From Scytonema sp. UIC 10036 (lineage in GTDB: Bacteria > Cyanobacteriota > Cyanobacteriia > Cyanobacteriales > Nostocaceae), in contig NZ_WJFC01000058.1 in assembly GCF_009725235.1 (NCBI RefSeq), positions 1 to 64,000 on the forward strand: DNA of 64,000 nucleotides. Reading direction: 5' to 3'. This document shows, piece by piece, positions 19,320 to 27,841 of the stretch. The position numbers and the translations under genes were made by a program. The notes under the pieces are model-generated. The model worked only from the letters and a program-made list of their open reading frames with translations. It ran no database searches and had not been told where the DNA came from. Numbering within the stretch: position 1 is the first letter of the stretch; each line of letters starts with the position of its first letter.

Positions 19320-19922
19320 ATGGCGCAAACAGAACGAACTGCTCAAGAGACACAAGAACTCATTTTGGCAACAGCTGAAGCTCATCTCCGGCGGTACGGC
19401 TACTCCCGCACTACAGTTAGTGAAATTGCTCGTGCTTGTAAAATGTCCCATGCCAACGTTTACCGCTTCTTCAAAACCAAAGCGGATGTGATGGATGCTG
19501 TCGTGGGGCGCTGGTTTAGCGGTATCGAACAAGCTCTGCTAGAGATAACTCAAAAATCGAATTCTGCTGGGGAGTGCCTGCAAGCCTACGTATTGGGACT
19601 TTATCGACTCAAACGGGACAAACTTGCCGCTGAGCCAGAACTTTTTGATGCTTATCTCGCCATTCTGGAAGCCGATCCCACGGTGGCGGAGCATCACTTG
19701 CAAGTTTTATCTTCCATCCTTCAAGGAATTTTAACCCGTGGCGTCGAAAGTGGAGAATTCCAGATTGGCGATCTCTCCCTGGCAACTGCGGCAGTAAGTG
19801 CTGCTACCCTCAAATTTCACCATCCCCTAATGATTCGAGAATCCGCTCATGAGCCACTCGAAGAACAGGCGATCGCAGTCGTCAAATTACTAACCGTATC
19901 CCTAACGGCAGAAAAAATCTAA
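19320..19922 (+). CDS. TetR family transcriptional regulator
   Basis: A 200-residue repressor-type protein. Residues about 10-55 form the TetR helix-turn-helix (ILATAEAHLRRYGYSRTTV, then ACKMSHANVYRFFKTKADVM). The C-terminal part is an all-helical ligand/dimer domain (YVLGLYRLKRDKLAAEPELF). ATG 19320 gives the normal family start; a TTG at 19308 would add four residues. It lies 142 bp upstream of an aldo/keto reductase on the same strand. Two identical 12-bp sequences flank the promoter between them, so it may control the reductase gene (inference). Confidence 0.9.
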   Translation: MAQTERTAQETQELILATAEAHLRRYGYSRTTVSEIARACKMSHANVYRFFKTKADVMDAVVGRWFSGIEQALLEITQKSNSAGECLQAYVLGLYRLKRDKLAAEPELFDAYLAILEADPTVAEHHLQVLSSILQGILTRGVESGEFQIGDLSLATAAVSAATLKFHHPLMIRESAHEPLEEQAIAVVKLLTVSLTAEKI

Positions 19923-19952
19923 CTATAACAAGCTTTGTGACATTTTTCAAAA

Positions 19953-20033
19953 TTTGTAATTTGTTAAGTCTTTATCCCTTGTGATACAATACACTCATAA
20001 CCTTAATAACAAATGACAAATTTTGTAATTTGT
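19953..20033 (+). promoter_or_regulatory. Promoter with flanking TTTGTAATTTGT repeats, upstream of aldo/keto reductase
   Basis: TTTGTAATTTGT occurs at 19953-19964 and again, identical, at 20022-20033. Between them a sigma70-like promoter can be read: TTGTTA (19961-19966), an 18-bp spacer, and TACAAT (19985-19990). The first copy overlaps the -35 box. The arrangement suits an operator pair, perhaps for the adjacent TetR protein. Confidence 0.5.
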
Positions 20034-20064
20034 AAGAAAACTATATGCAAAGGAATCAAAACTC

Positions 20065-21060
20065 ATGAAATATCGCCAACTCGGAAAATCTGATGCTCAA
20101 GTATCAGCATTGGGTTTGGGCTGTATGGGTATGTCGGATTTTTACGGTGGAAAGCAAGCGAACGACACCGAAAGCATCGCGACGATTCGTCATGCGATCG
20201 AACTTGGGGTGAACTTTCTTGACACAGGGGACTTCTACGGAGTCGGGCATAATGAAGATCTGATTCGCCAAGCAATCAAAGAAATTCCACGCGATCGAGT
20301 TTTTATTGCCGTGAAATTTGGCGCTTTGCGAAACTGGGATGGCAATTTCATTGGTTATGATAACCGCCCTGTTGCAGTGCGTAATTTTTTAGCATATAGT
20401 CTGCAACGTCTGGGAGTAGATTATATCGATTTGTACTATCCAGCCAGAGTCGATTCGAATGTGCCCATTGAAGACACCATTGGTGCGATCGCAGAACTGA
20501 TCCAAGAAGGCAAAATCCGATATGCCGGACTCTCAGAAGCAGGTGCAGACACTTTGCGTCGTGCGGTAAAGGTTCATCCAATTGCAATGTTGCAAACTGA
20601 ATACAGTCTTTGGACGCGGGAACCAGAAACAGATGTGTTGCCTGTTTGCCAGGAACTAGGAATTGGATTAGTGGCTTATTCGCCCCTCGGACGTGGCTTT
20701 TTGACTGGAACAATTCAAAAACCTGAAGACTTTGCACCTGATGATTTCCGCCGTCACTTACCACGGTATCAAGGTGAGAATTTTGAACGAAATTTACAAC
20801 TTGTGGCAAAAATTAAAGAGATTGCAACTGAGAAAAACTGTACACCCGCACAACTTGCTCTTGCATGGCTGCTTGCACAAGGCGAAGATATTGTACCGAT
20901 TCCCGGAACAAAACGGCGCGAGCGACTTGAAGAGAATCTTGGCGCGATCGCAATCGAATTGAGTGATGATGATTTGCGGCGAATTGAAGATGCTGCGCCG
21001 ATTGGAGCCACAAGAGGAACGCGCTACCCAGAAGCAATTATGGACACAGTTAATCGATGA
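20065..21060 (+). CDS. Aldo/keto reductase
   Basis: A 331-residue NADPH-dependent oxidoreductase of the (beta/alpha)8 AKR fold. The N-terminus shows [13 protein letters not shown], the Asp/Tyr pair lies in FLDTGDFYG, the Lys in FIAVKFG, and the NADP-binding end is [15 protein letters not shown]. The catalytic His of typical AKRs (YQHRVD in the copy at 50243-51229) is replaced here: YYPARVD. That may change activity or substrate. Likely substrates are aldehydes or ketones, unknown in detail. It lies downstream of the TetR gene. A truncated near-identical copy is at 36445-36775. Confidence 0.92.
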   Translation: MKYRQLGKSDAQVSALGLGCMGMSDFYGGKQANDTESIATIRHAIELGVNFLDTGDFYGVGHNEDLIRQAIKEIPRDRVFIAVKFGALRNWDGNFIGYDNRPVAVRNFLAYSLQRLGVDYIDLYYPARVDSNVPIEDTIGAIAELIQEGKIRYAGLSEAGADTLRRAVKVHPIAMLQTEYSLWTREPETDVLPVCQELGIGLVAYSPLGRGFLTGTIQKPEDFAPDDFRRHLPRYQGENFERNLQLVAKIKEIATEKNCTPAQLALAWLLAQGEDIVPIPGTKRRERLEENLGAIAIELSDDDLRRIEDAAPIGATRGTRYPEAIMDTVNR

Positions 21061-21206
21061 ATCCATAAGAGTTGGTGGCTCAAAATCTAACATCTTTTTT
21101 ATTGCAGGTCTTTCAATGGCTTGACGTAATTCATGAGACTTCAGAACAATTCCAGCTTGACCGTCCCTTGTTCGACCTTCAAAGAATACTGAGGTAAGTC
21201 CTGGCA
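21061..21206. pseudogene. Patchwork of three gene fragments
   Basis: Within 146 bp lie pieces similar to three other loci of this window. 21065-21140 on the minus strand encodes SHELRQAIERPAIKKMLDFE, as in the caspase-WD40 gene near 42700-42770. About 21146-21180 resembles 33941-33976, the start of the gene at 33913. 21178-21200 is identical to 39214-39236, around the stop of the aspartyl protease-like gene. None is functional. Confidence 0.75.
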
Positions 21207-21208
21207 TT

Positions 21209-22390
21209 TTAAAACCTTGCCACTAAATTGTTAGCAGCTTCGTGATGTTTCTGCACAAGAGAAGGAGGAGCAAGCACTTGAGCCTTATCCATGTAACGAT
21301 AAACCCAAAACAAAAACTCATTTAAAGAGCGTGGTGGTAGCGCTATAATATAGTCCACAAAATTAACCTTACCCGTTACTTCATCTAGAGGGCTAGAAAT
21401 AATTTCTTGATTGGGATGGCGGAGTTCTCCTTCTTGGATAAACGCAACGAGCGGATGAAAGAAACGCACTTTTACCGTGACATACTCTAACTTACCTTGT
21501 AACTCTAACTGTTGGTCGTTTGGTTCTCCTAAATTGAGTCCCCAACCATTTTCTAATAGTTCGTATGCTTTCCCTAAGCTATATCTTTGTGCTTCTGTAC
21601 CTCGACCCGAATCATTTAAAACTTTGCAGTAGTTCTTGAATCGATTCATTCGTCCAATCGCCAAATGTCCGCTATCGCAATATTCGTAAAGTAAATACCA
21701 AGCGATATCGTAATAAATCAACTGTAATGGTAAAACTTGTATGGGTCCGACACGACCAGTACCATAAAGATCTTGACTGCGGGAGATTTCAACGGGTTGT
21801 CCTTGAATGATGGCTTGTTCCAGGATTGGTAATTTGTGGAACAGAGTATCTTGGTTGTTTCCTTTTTCTGCCATTTCTTCAGGGTCTGTATGGACTATGG
21901 CACGATTGAGATATTGTCTGATAGGGTAAAAAAATTCTCCGTTGAGTTGCAAATCCAATCCTCTCAACCTTTTGCTAAGAGTCTCGTGAATGCGTCTGAC
22001 TTGGGAATCTCCTTGATATTTGGCTTGGGATGCTATAGCATCGATCGCAACTTTCAGTTCTTCTTGGGACATGACGCCTGTACCTAAATAGTATCCCCAC
22101 CTGTACATCCTTCGATCTAGAATGCCATAGTGTCGAAGAGTTTCTAAGTCTTTGCGTAATGTTGGTGTAGAAGGATAATTGGCTGGTAATTGGATTCCAA
22201 AAACGTTTGCTAATTCACGCAATCCTAACTGCACTTGCGTGAGAGCATTATGATGTTGGTTTTTAGGTAAGTCCTCCATGCCATCAGGACAACCGATTCC
22301 TGGATACTTTAGTAAAGTTGCAATCAGCAACATAAGTCGCTCAAAGCTTAAGGGATCTTTGTAAGGGTGAGAGGTATCTTTTTTACGCAT
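21209..22390 (-). CDS. WYL-domain regulator beside the CRISPR locus
   Basis: A 393-residue protein of the WYL regulator class common next to cyanobacterial CRISPR-Cas loci. An N-terminal winged-helix-like part (FERLMLLIATLLKYPGIGC, YPSTPTLRKDLETLRHYGI) is followed by a WYL domain (VLPLQLIYYDIAWYLLYEY) and a C-terminal WCX-like extension. The frame is open from 22435, but the first residues come from a tandem repeat; MRKKDTSHPYKD at 22390 is the better start. It is divergent from csx18-cas1-cas2, so it may bind the shared upstream region and sense a nucleotide or nucleic-acid ligand. Confidence 0.88.
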   Translation of the reverse strand: MRKKDTSHPYKDPLSFERLMLLIATLLKYPGIGCPDGMEDLPKNQHHNALTQVQLGLRELANVFGIQLPANYPSTPTLRKDLETLRHYGILDRRMYRWGYYLGTGVMSQEELKVAIDAIASQAKYQGDSQVRRIHETLSKRLRGLDLQLNGEFFYPIRQYLNRAIVHTDPEEMAEKGNNQDTLFHKLPILEQAIIQGQPVEISRSQDLYGTGRVGPIQVLPLQLIYYDIAWYLLYEYCDSGHLAIGRMNRFKNYCKVLNDSGRGTEAQRYSLGKAYELLENGWGLNLGEPNDQQLELQGKLEYVTVKVRFFHPLVAFIQEGELRHPNQEIISSPLDEVTGKVNFVDYIIALPPRSLNEFLFWVYRYMDKAQVLAPPSLVQKHHEAANNLVARF

Positions 22391-22403
22391 ATTAATAACA
22401 GTG

Positions 22404-22440
22404 ACCAATGACAAATGACAAATGACAAATGACAAATGAC
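22404..22440. repeat. Tandem heptamer ACAAATG tract
   Basis: About five uninterrupted units of ACAAATG just upstream of the WYL gene, in its 5' leader region. The same type of repeat is at 1-50. Copy-number changes here could affect expression of the WYL gene or of the divergent cas genes. Confidence 0.8.
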
Positions 22441-22652
22441 GAAGCTCGATTTAGGACAATTTACAAAAAATATGACTTACCCAAATGTTGTATCAATCTA
22501 TTCCAGGATTGGCAAGGGTTTCGTGCTTTGTGAAGAAATGGTGAATTATTCTCTTTTTCGTGCTTTTTTTGGGTCGAGCGAATATCTTGATGATATGCAG
22601 CGCTGCATATTATACACCCCTATGTCAAAAAAACGAGCGATCGTTAATCTTT

Positions 22653-22937
22653 ATGTACATTTCTCCGCGTGTTTCTACCATACGCAACACTTTAGTTTCT
22701 GTTTTTACGGGTGGCATTACTCTTATTATCTTGCTGATTGCCCCCTTGGGATTAGCAGCAGTCATTATTAATACACTATTGGTGACTTTGACGACTTTTG
22801 CTGTGTCTAGCGTTGCTGACCGAGTGATTGCTTGGTTGGAACCACAACGTCAAGTCGAAGTACTATCTTCAGATTCAAGACGAGAAAATTCTCATCGTCG
22901 TCGTCAATCATCTTTGAGTAGGTGGTGGAGAGGTTAA
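22653..22937 (+). CDS. csx18: Csx18-like small membrane protein of the CRISPR locus
   Basis: A 94-residue protein starting MYISPRVSTIRNTLVSVFTG, with two membrane helices (GGITLIILLIAPLGLAAVII and TLLVTLTTFAVSSVA) and a basic tail (RRENSHRRRQSSLSRWWRG). Start, size and position directly before cas1 match the Csx18 family of cyanobacterial CRISPR loci, whose function is unknown. It ends 21 bp before cas1 and probably shares its transcript. The open frame extends upstream to 22560, but those residues are not family-like. Confidence 0.75.
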   Translation: MYISPRVSTIRNTLVSVFTGGITLIILLIAPLGLAAVIINTLLVTLTTFAVSSVADRVIAWLEPQRQVEVLSSDSRRENSHRRRQSSLSRWWRG

Positions 22938-22958
22938 GACTCGCTCTTAACTTAACTT

Positions 22959-23948
22959 ATGAGGACGCTATATGTTTCCCAGCAGAATTGCTATGTTTCT
23001 TTACAGCAAGAAATGTTAATCGTCAAGCAGAAAGAAACGATTTGTGCTGAAGTGCAGTTACCACTCTTGGAACAAGTTCTGATTTTTGGTAAATCGCAAG
23101 TGAGTACCCAAGCAATTCGTGCTTGTCTTTGGCGAGATATTCCCATTGTTTATCTTTCGCGCATGGGATTTTGTTACGGACGTATCTTACCAATCGAGCG
23201 GGGTTATCGGCAATTGTGCCGTTATCAACAGCAGCTGTCACCTGTGGAAAAGTTAGTCACCGCTAGGGCGATCGTACAAGCAAAATTGAAAAATAGTCGC
23301 GTGCTATTGCGACGACAGAGAAAACGGCTTGAGTCGGAAGTGTTGGAAGGAGCATTGCAAAGCCTAGATTACTTGGTTTCGCAAGCTGCAGAAGCTGATA
23401 GTTGGGAACGGCTAATGGGCTTTGAAGGTTCGGGTGCGGTACAATATTTTTCTGCTTTTGGAGAATGTTTGACCAATTCAGAATTCGTCTTTACCGGGCG
23501 CAGTCGCCGTCCACCAGGAAACCCTGTCAATGCTATGTTAAGTTTTGGCTATCAAGTGCTGTGGAATCACCTACTAGCAATGATAGAAATACAAGGACTC
23601 GATCCCTATTATGCTTGCCTACACCAAGGTTCGGAACGTCATGCTGCTCTTACCTCGGATTTGATTGAGGAGTTTCGCGCTCCTATTGTGGATTCCTTGG
23701 TTTTGTGGTTAGTTAATACTAAAGCTGTAAATGCACAAGATTTTGAATACCGAGATGGGGGTTGTTACTTAAACGATTCTGGACGGCGAAAGTATCTCAA
23801 GGCATTTTTACAGCGTATGGAGGAGGAAGTGCAAACAGACTCTGAAGAAAAACAACCCAAATGGGATTTGCTAACTCAGCAAGTTAAAGCTTACAAGCAG
23901 TTTGTATACAATCCCAGTCATACATACCAGCCTTACTTAATTCGTTGA
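22959..23948 (+). CDS. cas1: CRISPR integrase Cas1
   Basis: A 329-residue Cas1. The N-terminal beta domain (LYVSQQNCYVSL) precedes the catalytic helical domain with metal ligands Glu156 (LMGFEGSGAVQYF), His222 (ACLHQGSERHAAL) and Glu237 (SDLIEEFRAPIVDSL), in the standard spacing. With Cas2 it would cut and insert new spacers at the leader end of the array. The frame is intact. It is stand-alone Cas1, with no reverse-transcriptase or Cas4 fusion. Four bases separate it from cas2. Confidence 0.96.
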   Translation: MRTLYVSQQNCYVSLQQEMLIVKQKETICAEVQLPLLEQVLIFGKSQVSTQAIRACLWRDIPIVYLSRMGFCYGRILPIERGYRQLCRYQQQLSPVEKLVTARAIVQAKLKNSRVLLRRQRKRLESEVLEGALQSLDYLVSQAAEADSWERLMGFEGSGAVQYFSAFGECLTNSEFVFTGRSRRPPGNPVNAMLSFGYQVLWNHLLAMIEIQGLDPYYACLHQGSERHAALTSDLIEEFRAPIVDSLVLWLVNTKAVNAQDFEYRDGGCYLNDSGRRKYLKAFLQRMEEEVQTDSEEKQPKWDLLTQQVKAYKQFVYNPSHTYQPYLIR

Positions 23949-23952
23949 GTTC

Positions 23953-24231
23953 ATGTTATACGTGGTAGCTTATGATATTCCTTGCGACAAACGGCGCAAA
24001 AAGGTATCAGATTTGCTAGAAGGATATGGCAAACGGGTACAGTACTCGGTTTTTGAGTGCCAATTGCCTCCAAGTAAGTATAAAGAACTTTGTCAAAGGT
24101 TCAAGAAAAAGGTAAAACTTGCAGAAGACAGCGTGCGGTTTTATCCTTTGTCTCAGCATACTTGGGGACAAGTGGAAACTTGGGGCGTTGGTCCCCCTGT
24201 CACAGAGCTACCTGGTTCGATAATCGTCTAA
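23953..24231 (+). CDS. cas2: CRISPR adaptation protein Cas2
   Basis: A 92-residue ferredoxin-fold Cas2 with the conserved first-strand Asp8 (MLYVVAYDIP) and the helix/strand pattern RKKVSDLLEGYGKRVQYSVFE typical of the family. It bridges Cas1 dimers in spacer integration. It ends about 185 bp before the first repeat, so the adaptation genes lie directly on the leader side of the array. Confidence 0.96.
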   Translation: MLYVVAYDIPCDKRRKKVSDLLEGYGKRVQYSVFECQLPPSKYKELCQRFKKKVKLAEDSVRFYPLSQHTWGQVETWGVGPPVTELPGSIIV

Positions 24232-24415
24232 TTAGCAGCGAGCGGGTCGGGAAAAGTCTGAAATACTGATTCTTTCGTTGACCCCCTCGCCGCCTTGTCC
24301 TGTAAGCGTTTCAGCGATTTTTATGATGACTTTTTTCCCTTTTCTCGTCTCATTTTCTGACCCCCTCGCAAACTGCCTCTGGACTCCTTACGGGGTAAGG
24401 GTCTAAACTAGAGGG
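24232..24415 (+). promoter_or_regulatory. CRISPR leader
   Basis: The 184 bp between cas2 and the first repeat contain two identical 12-mers TGACCCCCTCGC (24279-24290 and 24358-24369), 79 bp apart. The leader side is inferred from the cas genes and from the only mutated repeat being near the far end. It should hold the array promoter and integration signals. Confidence 0.75.
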
Positions 24416-25940
24416 GTCCCTACTCGCTAGGGAAACTAATAGATTGGAAACTTCCTCATAGCATCTTTTCAATGCGTTGATTAAAAGTCCCTACTCGCTA
24501 GGGAAACTAATAGATTGGAAACTCGCTGATGTCCTCGTTGACGCCATATATCTCGGCGTTGTCCCTACTCGCTAGGGAAACTAATAGATTGGAAACGTGA
24601 GGAGATCGTGAGTTTCCATCTCCTTCCCACTGGGTCCCTACTCGCTAGGGAAACTAATAGATTGGAAACGGAAGCCGAACGAGCCAGATTAAATAATGCA
24701 GCCCTCACGTCCCTACTCGCTAGGGAAACTAATAGATTGGAAACCTTTCAACCTCGGCTTCTGCTTCATCCATTGTTAAAGTCCCTACTCGCTAGGGAAA
24801 CTAATAGATTGGAAACCAGACGAAGAGGGAAATCTTTGCTCCCTACTCACTCACAGTCCCTACTCGCTAGGGAAACTAATAGATTGGAAACCAGCAAATA
24901 ATTGATAGCTATGCAGCGATTAACCGGAGTCCCTACTCGCTAGGGAAACTAATAGATTGGAAACACGACTACCATCGAGTTGTGAAAGAGGCGACGTTTT
25001 CGTCCCTACTCGCTAGGGAAACTAATAGATTGGAAACTCACCAAAATCTGCCAAGACTTCTTCAAAGCCATTCATTAAGTCCCTACTCGCTAGGGAAACT
25101 AATAGATTGGAAACAAGCAGCGATCGCGACCCCGCTTGGTTCGGCAAAGAAAAAGTCCCTACTCGCTAGGGAAACTAATAGATTGGAAACGGGAATGACT
25201 TTAACCAATTGATAAGTCACCACAGATGGTCCCTACTCGCTAGGGAAACTAATAGATTGGAAACTATTCGGGATTGACCCAACAGCAAATCAAGGGGGCG
25301 AGTCCCTACTCGCTAGGGAAACTAATAGATTGGAAACGACTATATATATACTGATTCATAGAAGGGAGGACAAGCCAAATGGTCCCTACTCGCTAGGGAA
25401 ACTAATAGATTGGAAACCTACAGCTACACCTCATGGTTGACTGCATATCTCAAGGTCCCTACTCGCTAGGGAAACTAATAGATTGGAAACGCAATGGTTT
25501 ATCATTGCGAGCTTTATCAATTCATTGTCCCTACTCGCTAGGGAAACTAATAGATTGGAAACAGAGACACAAACAATCATGAACGTAATGCCAGTTTCCA
25601 TGTCCCTACTCGCTAGGGAAACTAATAGATTGGAAACTACATCTAACCCCAACTTTGAGTGGGAGAAAAACACCCGTCGGTCCCTACTCGCTAGGGAAAC
25701 TAATAGATTGGAAACGACAGTGCATCTCGCGCATTATCAGCACCTTTTTTGAAGATGTCCCTACTCGCTAGGGAAACTAATAGATTGGAAACATAATCCC
25801 ATCTTTTTTGGCTTGTGCCTTGTCGTATAAGGTCCCTACTCGCTAGGGAAATTAATAGATTGGAAACCTAAAAATGATTTGTCCTCTCATATAAGCTCCA
25901 TTTTGTCCCTACTCGCTAGGGAAACTAATAGATTGGAAAC
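24416..25940 (+). CRISPR. CRISPR array, 21 repeats of 36 bp, 20 spacers
   Basis: The repeat starts GTCCCTACTCGCTAGGG and ends TAATAGATTGGAAAC; CCCTA and TAGGG can pair around CTCGC. Copies begin at 24416, 24487, 24561, 24634, 24709, 24781, 24856, 24929, 25002, 25079, 25155, 25229, 25302, 25382, 25455, 25527, 25602, 25680, 25757, 25832 and 25905. All look identical except the 20th, where GAAACTAAT is GAAATTAAT. Spacers are 35-44 nt, all different by eye. The variable, rather long spacers and the GGAAAC end fit cyanobacterial type III arrays, in line with the cmr remnants downstream. Confidence 0.98.
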
Positions 25941-26037
25941 AATCGACGAAGGTATTGTTCTTTGAGACCCAATTCTTGCCATTTATGCTCAAATTATGTA
26001 TATTTTAAGTGCATGATATGAGCAAAAAGGATGAAGC

Positions 26038-26226
26038 ATGAACATCGTTTTTTCAGATGTTGATGGGAACTACATTCGCCAGAAAGTAGAGAGCGGCTAT
26101 TATAGCAACGCTACCGAACTGGTTCGCGATGCCGTGCGGCGATTGCGGGAGAATGAGAAAGCATTGATGAGAAGTAGGCAAACCCCGAATGTGGACGATC
26201 TCAATATGGGGTGTTACTTAAAGTAA
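26038..26226 (+). CDS. ParD-like antitoxin, probably truncated
   Basis: A 62-residue protein. The first 45 residues are a ribbon-helix-helix ParD-type antitoxin (YIRQKVESGYYSNATELVRDAVRRLRENE). ParD proteins are usually 80-95 residues; the toxin-binding tail is replaced here by TPNVDDLNMGCYLK. No ParE toxin follows. It could still bind DNA, or be a relic. It lies 97 bp after the last CRISPR repeat. Confidence 0.7.
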   Translation: MNIVFSDVDGNYIRQKVESGYYSNATELVRDAVRRLRENEKALMRSRQTPNVDDLNMGCYLK

Positions 26227-26371
26227 AAAGTGGCAGTTTTAAAACCATAGAGTGGCAGCAGTCAAAAACTTTCAAAAACCTATAGTGTTCGTGTATTTGA
26301 GAGATTTTTGCTGCTCGATCGCTTCAAAATTAATGTTATGAAAAGTTCGAGAACCACAGGAAGAATCGATT

Positions 26372-26662
26372 ATGAATCTTACTGAGTTGCCAGGGGCAGA
26401 ATTCGTTTTACCAGGAATAGACGATCTTCACAATGGCGAAACGAATACAGTTGGAGCGTTGTTAGTTGCGATCGCAGCAACGCGCTTAACCGAAGCAGGT
26501 TTAGATATCCCAAAAGATCGTCTAGCCCCAGAACCAGAATTAACCTTGTATGCTCGTCTTCAAGATGAACGGGATGATGCCTACCCTTATTATAATGCTT
26601 TGCTAAGGAGACTCAGTAGCTTTTGCAATGCACTTGAACTTACAATCAAAACTTCAAAATAG
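26372..26662 (+). CDS. Hypothetical protein (96 aa)
   Basis: A small acidic protein starting MNLTELPGAEFVLPGIDDL, with a good ribosome site (CACAGGAAG). No known motif is visible. It seems helical and soluble. A diverged copy of its 3' end (encoding YYNALL-type residues) lies at about 26685-26715, so the locus has been partly duplicated. Function unknown. Confidence 0.5.
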   Translation: MNLTELPGAEFVLPGIDDLHNGETNTVGALLVAIAATRLTEAGLDIPKDRLAPEPELTLYARLQDERDDAYPYYNALLRRLSSFCNALELTIKTSK

Positions 26663-26974
26663 ACACATATTAATCTCTACTCCTACTACAATGCTTTGTT
26701 GAAACTCAGTATATCAGATGAAATACTAATAACTTCGTTAGAAAACTCCACGAAAAAAAATGCCCAATGTCATTGTGAACGAAGTGAAGAATCTCTTTAA
26801 GTACGCAAGTTCTACTTTAAGATGCTTCGTTACGCTTACGCTACACTCAGCATGACAACATTGGATCGATTATTCTGTGGACTTCTCTTAAGGGCTTAAT
26901 AAAGCGATCGCAGTGTACAATGAATTTATAGAGTCTTTAACTTCTAACCGATAAATTTTCATTTATAGTTTGTT
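26663..26974. other. Gene-poor stretch with dispersed palindromic repeat
   Basis: It holds the partial 3' copy of the preceding gene (about 26685-26715) and an imperfect palindromic repeat at about 26768-26862 (GTCATTGTGAACGAAGTGA ... CACTCAGCATGACAA), a form widespread in cyanobacterial genomes. The rest is the probable promoter region of the next gene. Confidence 0.5.
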
Positions 26975-27577
26975 ATGCCCTACAGCCAATTTACCATCGA
27001 CAAAGCGAAGCGGGATTTGAAACTCACTATTGTTGAAGGGGTAAAATTTTTTCCAGATACAATTGCACCAATAACCCTTAGTCCCAGGCTAGAAATAATG
27101 TTAGAAGATTTACTTTGGGCAGTAGCAGTAGGTACAGAAAAAGCTCGTTCTGAGGTCATAATTAATCCTGTACTTTTGGAGGTACGACGCATTCTCAACA
27201 AAGAAATCAGCGTTTTTTCTGGGGAACAGTTTGATGTAGATATAGATGCAGGACTCAATGGCGTCTGCGATTTTTTAGTTAGCCGATCCTCAGAACAATT
27301 AACTGTAGAAGCTCCTACTATAGTTGTCGTAGAAGCAAAAAAAGCGGATTTAAAGTTGGGACTAGGACAGTGTATTGCTGAGATGGTTGCGATGCAACGC
27401 TTTAATGAAGCTTGCGGTCAACCAATTTTAGTTGTTTACGGCTGCGTCACCAGTGGCACACAATGGCGATTTCTTAAGCTAGAGTCACAAGTTGTCACAA
27501 TAGATTTGAATGATTATCCTTTACCTCCAGTCGAGCAAATTTTGGGTTTTTTGGTTTGGATGATTGAAGAAGGTTAA
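26975..27577 (+). CDS. Conserved hypothetical protein, possible PD-(D/E)XK nuclease fold
   Basis: A 200-residue soluble protein. The stretch NGVCDFLVSRSS followed by IVVVEAKKADLKLGLGQCIA has the D...ExK order (CDF, then VEAKK) and the following amphipathic helix seen in restriction-endonuclease-like folds. That suggests a nuclease or nuclease-derived domain, but no biochemical role is known. It lies between the CRISPR array and the cmr remnants, so a defence link is possible. Frame and start look intact. Confidence 0.65.
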   Translation: MPYSQFTIDKAKRDLKLTIVEGVKFFPDTIAPITLSPRLEIMLEDLLWAVAVGTEKARSEVIINPVLLEVRRILNKEISVFSGEQFDVDIDAGLNGVCDFLVSRSSEQLTVEAPTIVVVEAKKADLKLGLGQCIAEMVAMQRFNEACGQPILVVYGCVTSGTQWRFLKLESQVVTIDLNDYPLPPVEQILGFLVWMIEEG

Positions 27578-27841
27578 TGCAGGGCGAATTTTTCCCAATC
27601 TTCTGTATCAGTGAGTGCGATCCCATTCCCCAATCGCTAGTCCCCAGAAACAATACACAAAACTTTAAAAAAGTCAATAAAAAGAAAATATTGATTTGAG
27701 TGGTACTTTTTGACTGAAAACCTTACTGCAAGCCAATTTGGATAATCAAAATCTTTCTTCAGAAATATTTGCTGTTATTGGACACTTGGGGATATCAATT
27801 CATACAATCCATACTGGAGACAACAACTAAGGAATTCACTG

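Noticed and set aside
20348..20809. 153-codon minus-strand frame within the aldo/keto reductase gene
   Set aside because: Antisense shadow of the reductase; no family resemblance.
22436..22771. Possible 111-residue protein upstream of csx18
   Set aside because: It overlaps the csx18 frame, its composition is not protein-like, and the Csx18-like frame explains the coding signal better.
24608..25752. Open frames through the CRISPR array repeating SLLARETNRLET
   Set aside because: They are translations of the CRISPR repeat itself, on both strands, and not genes.
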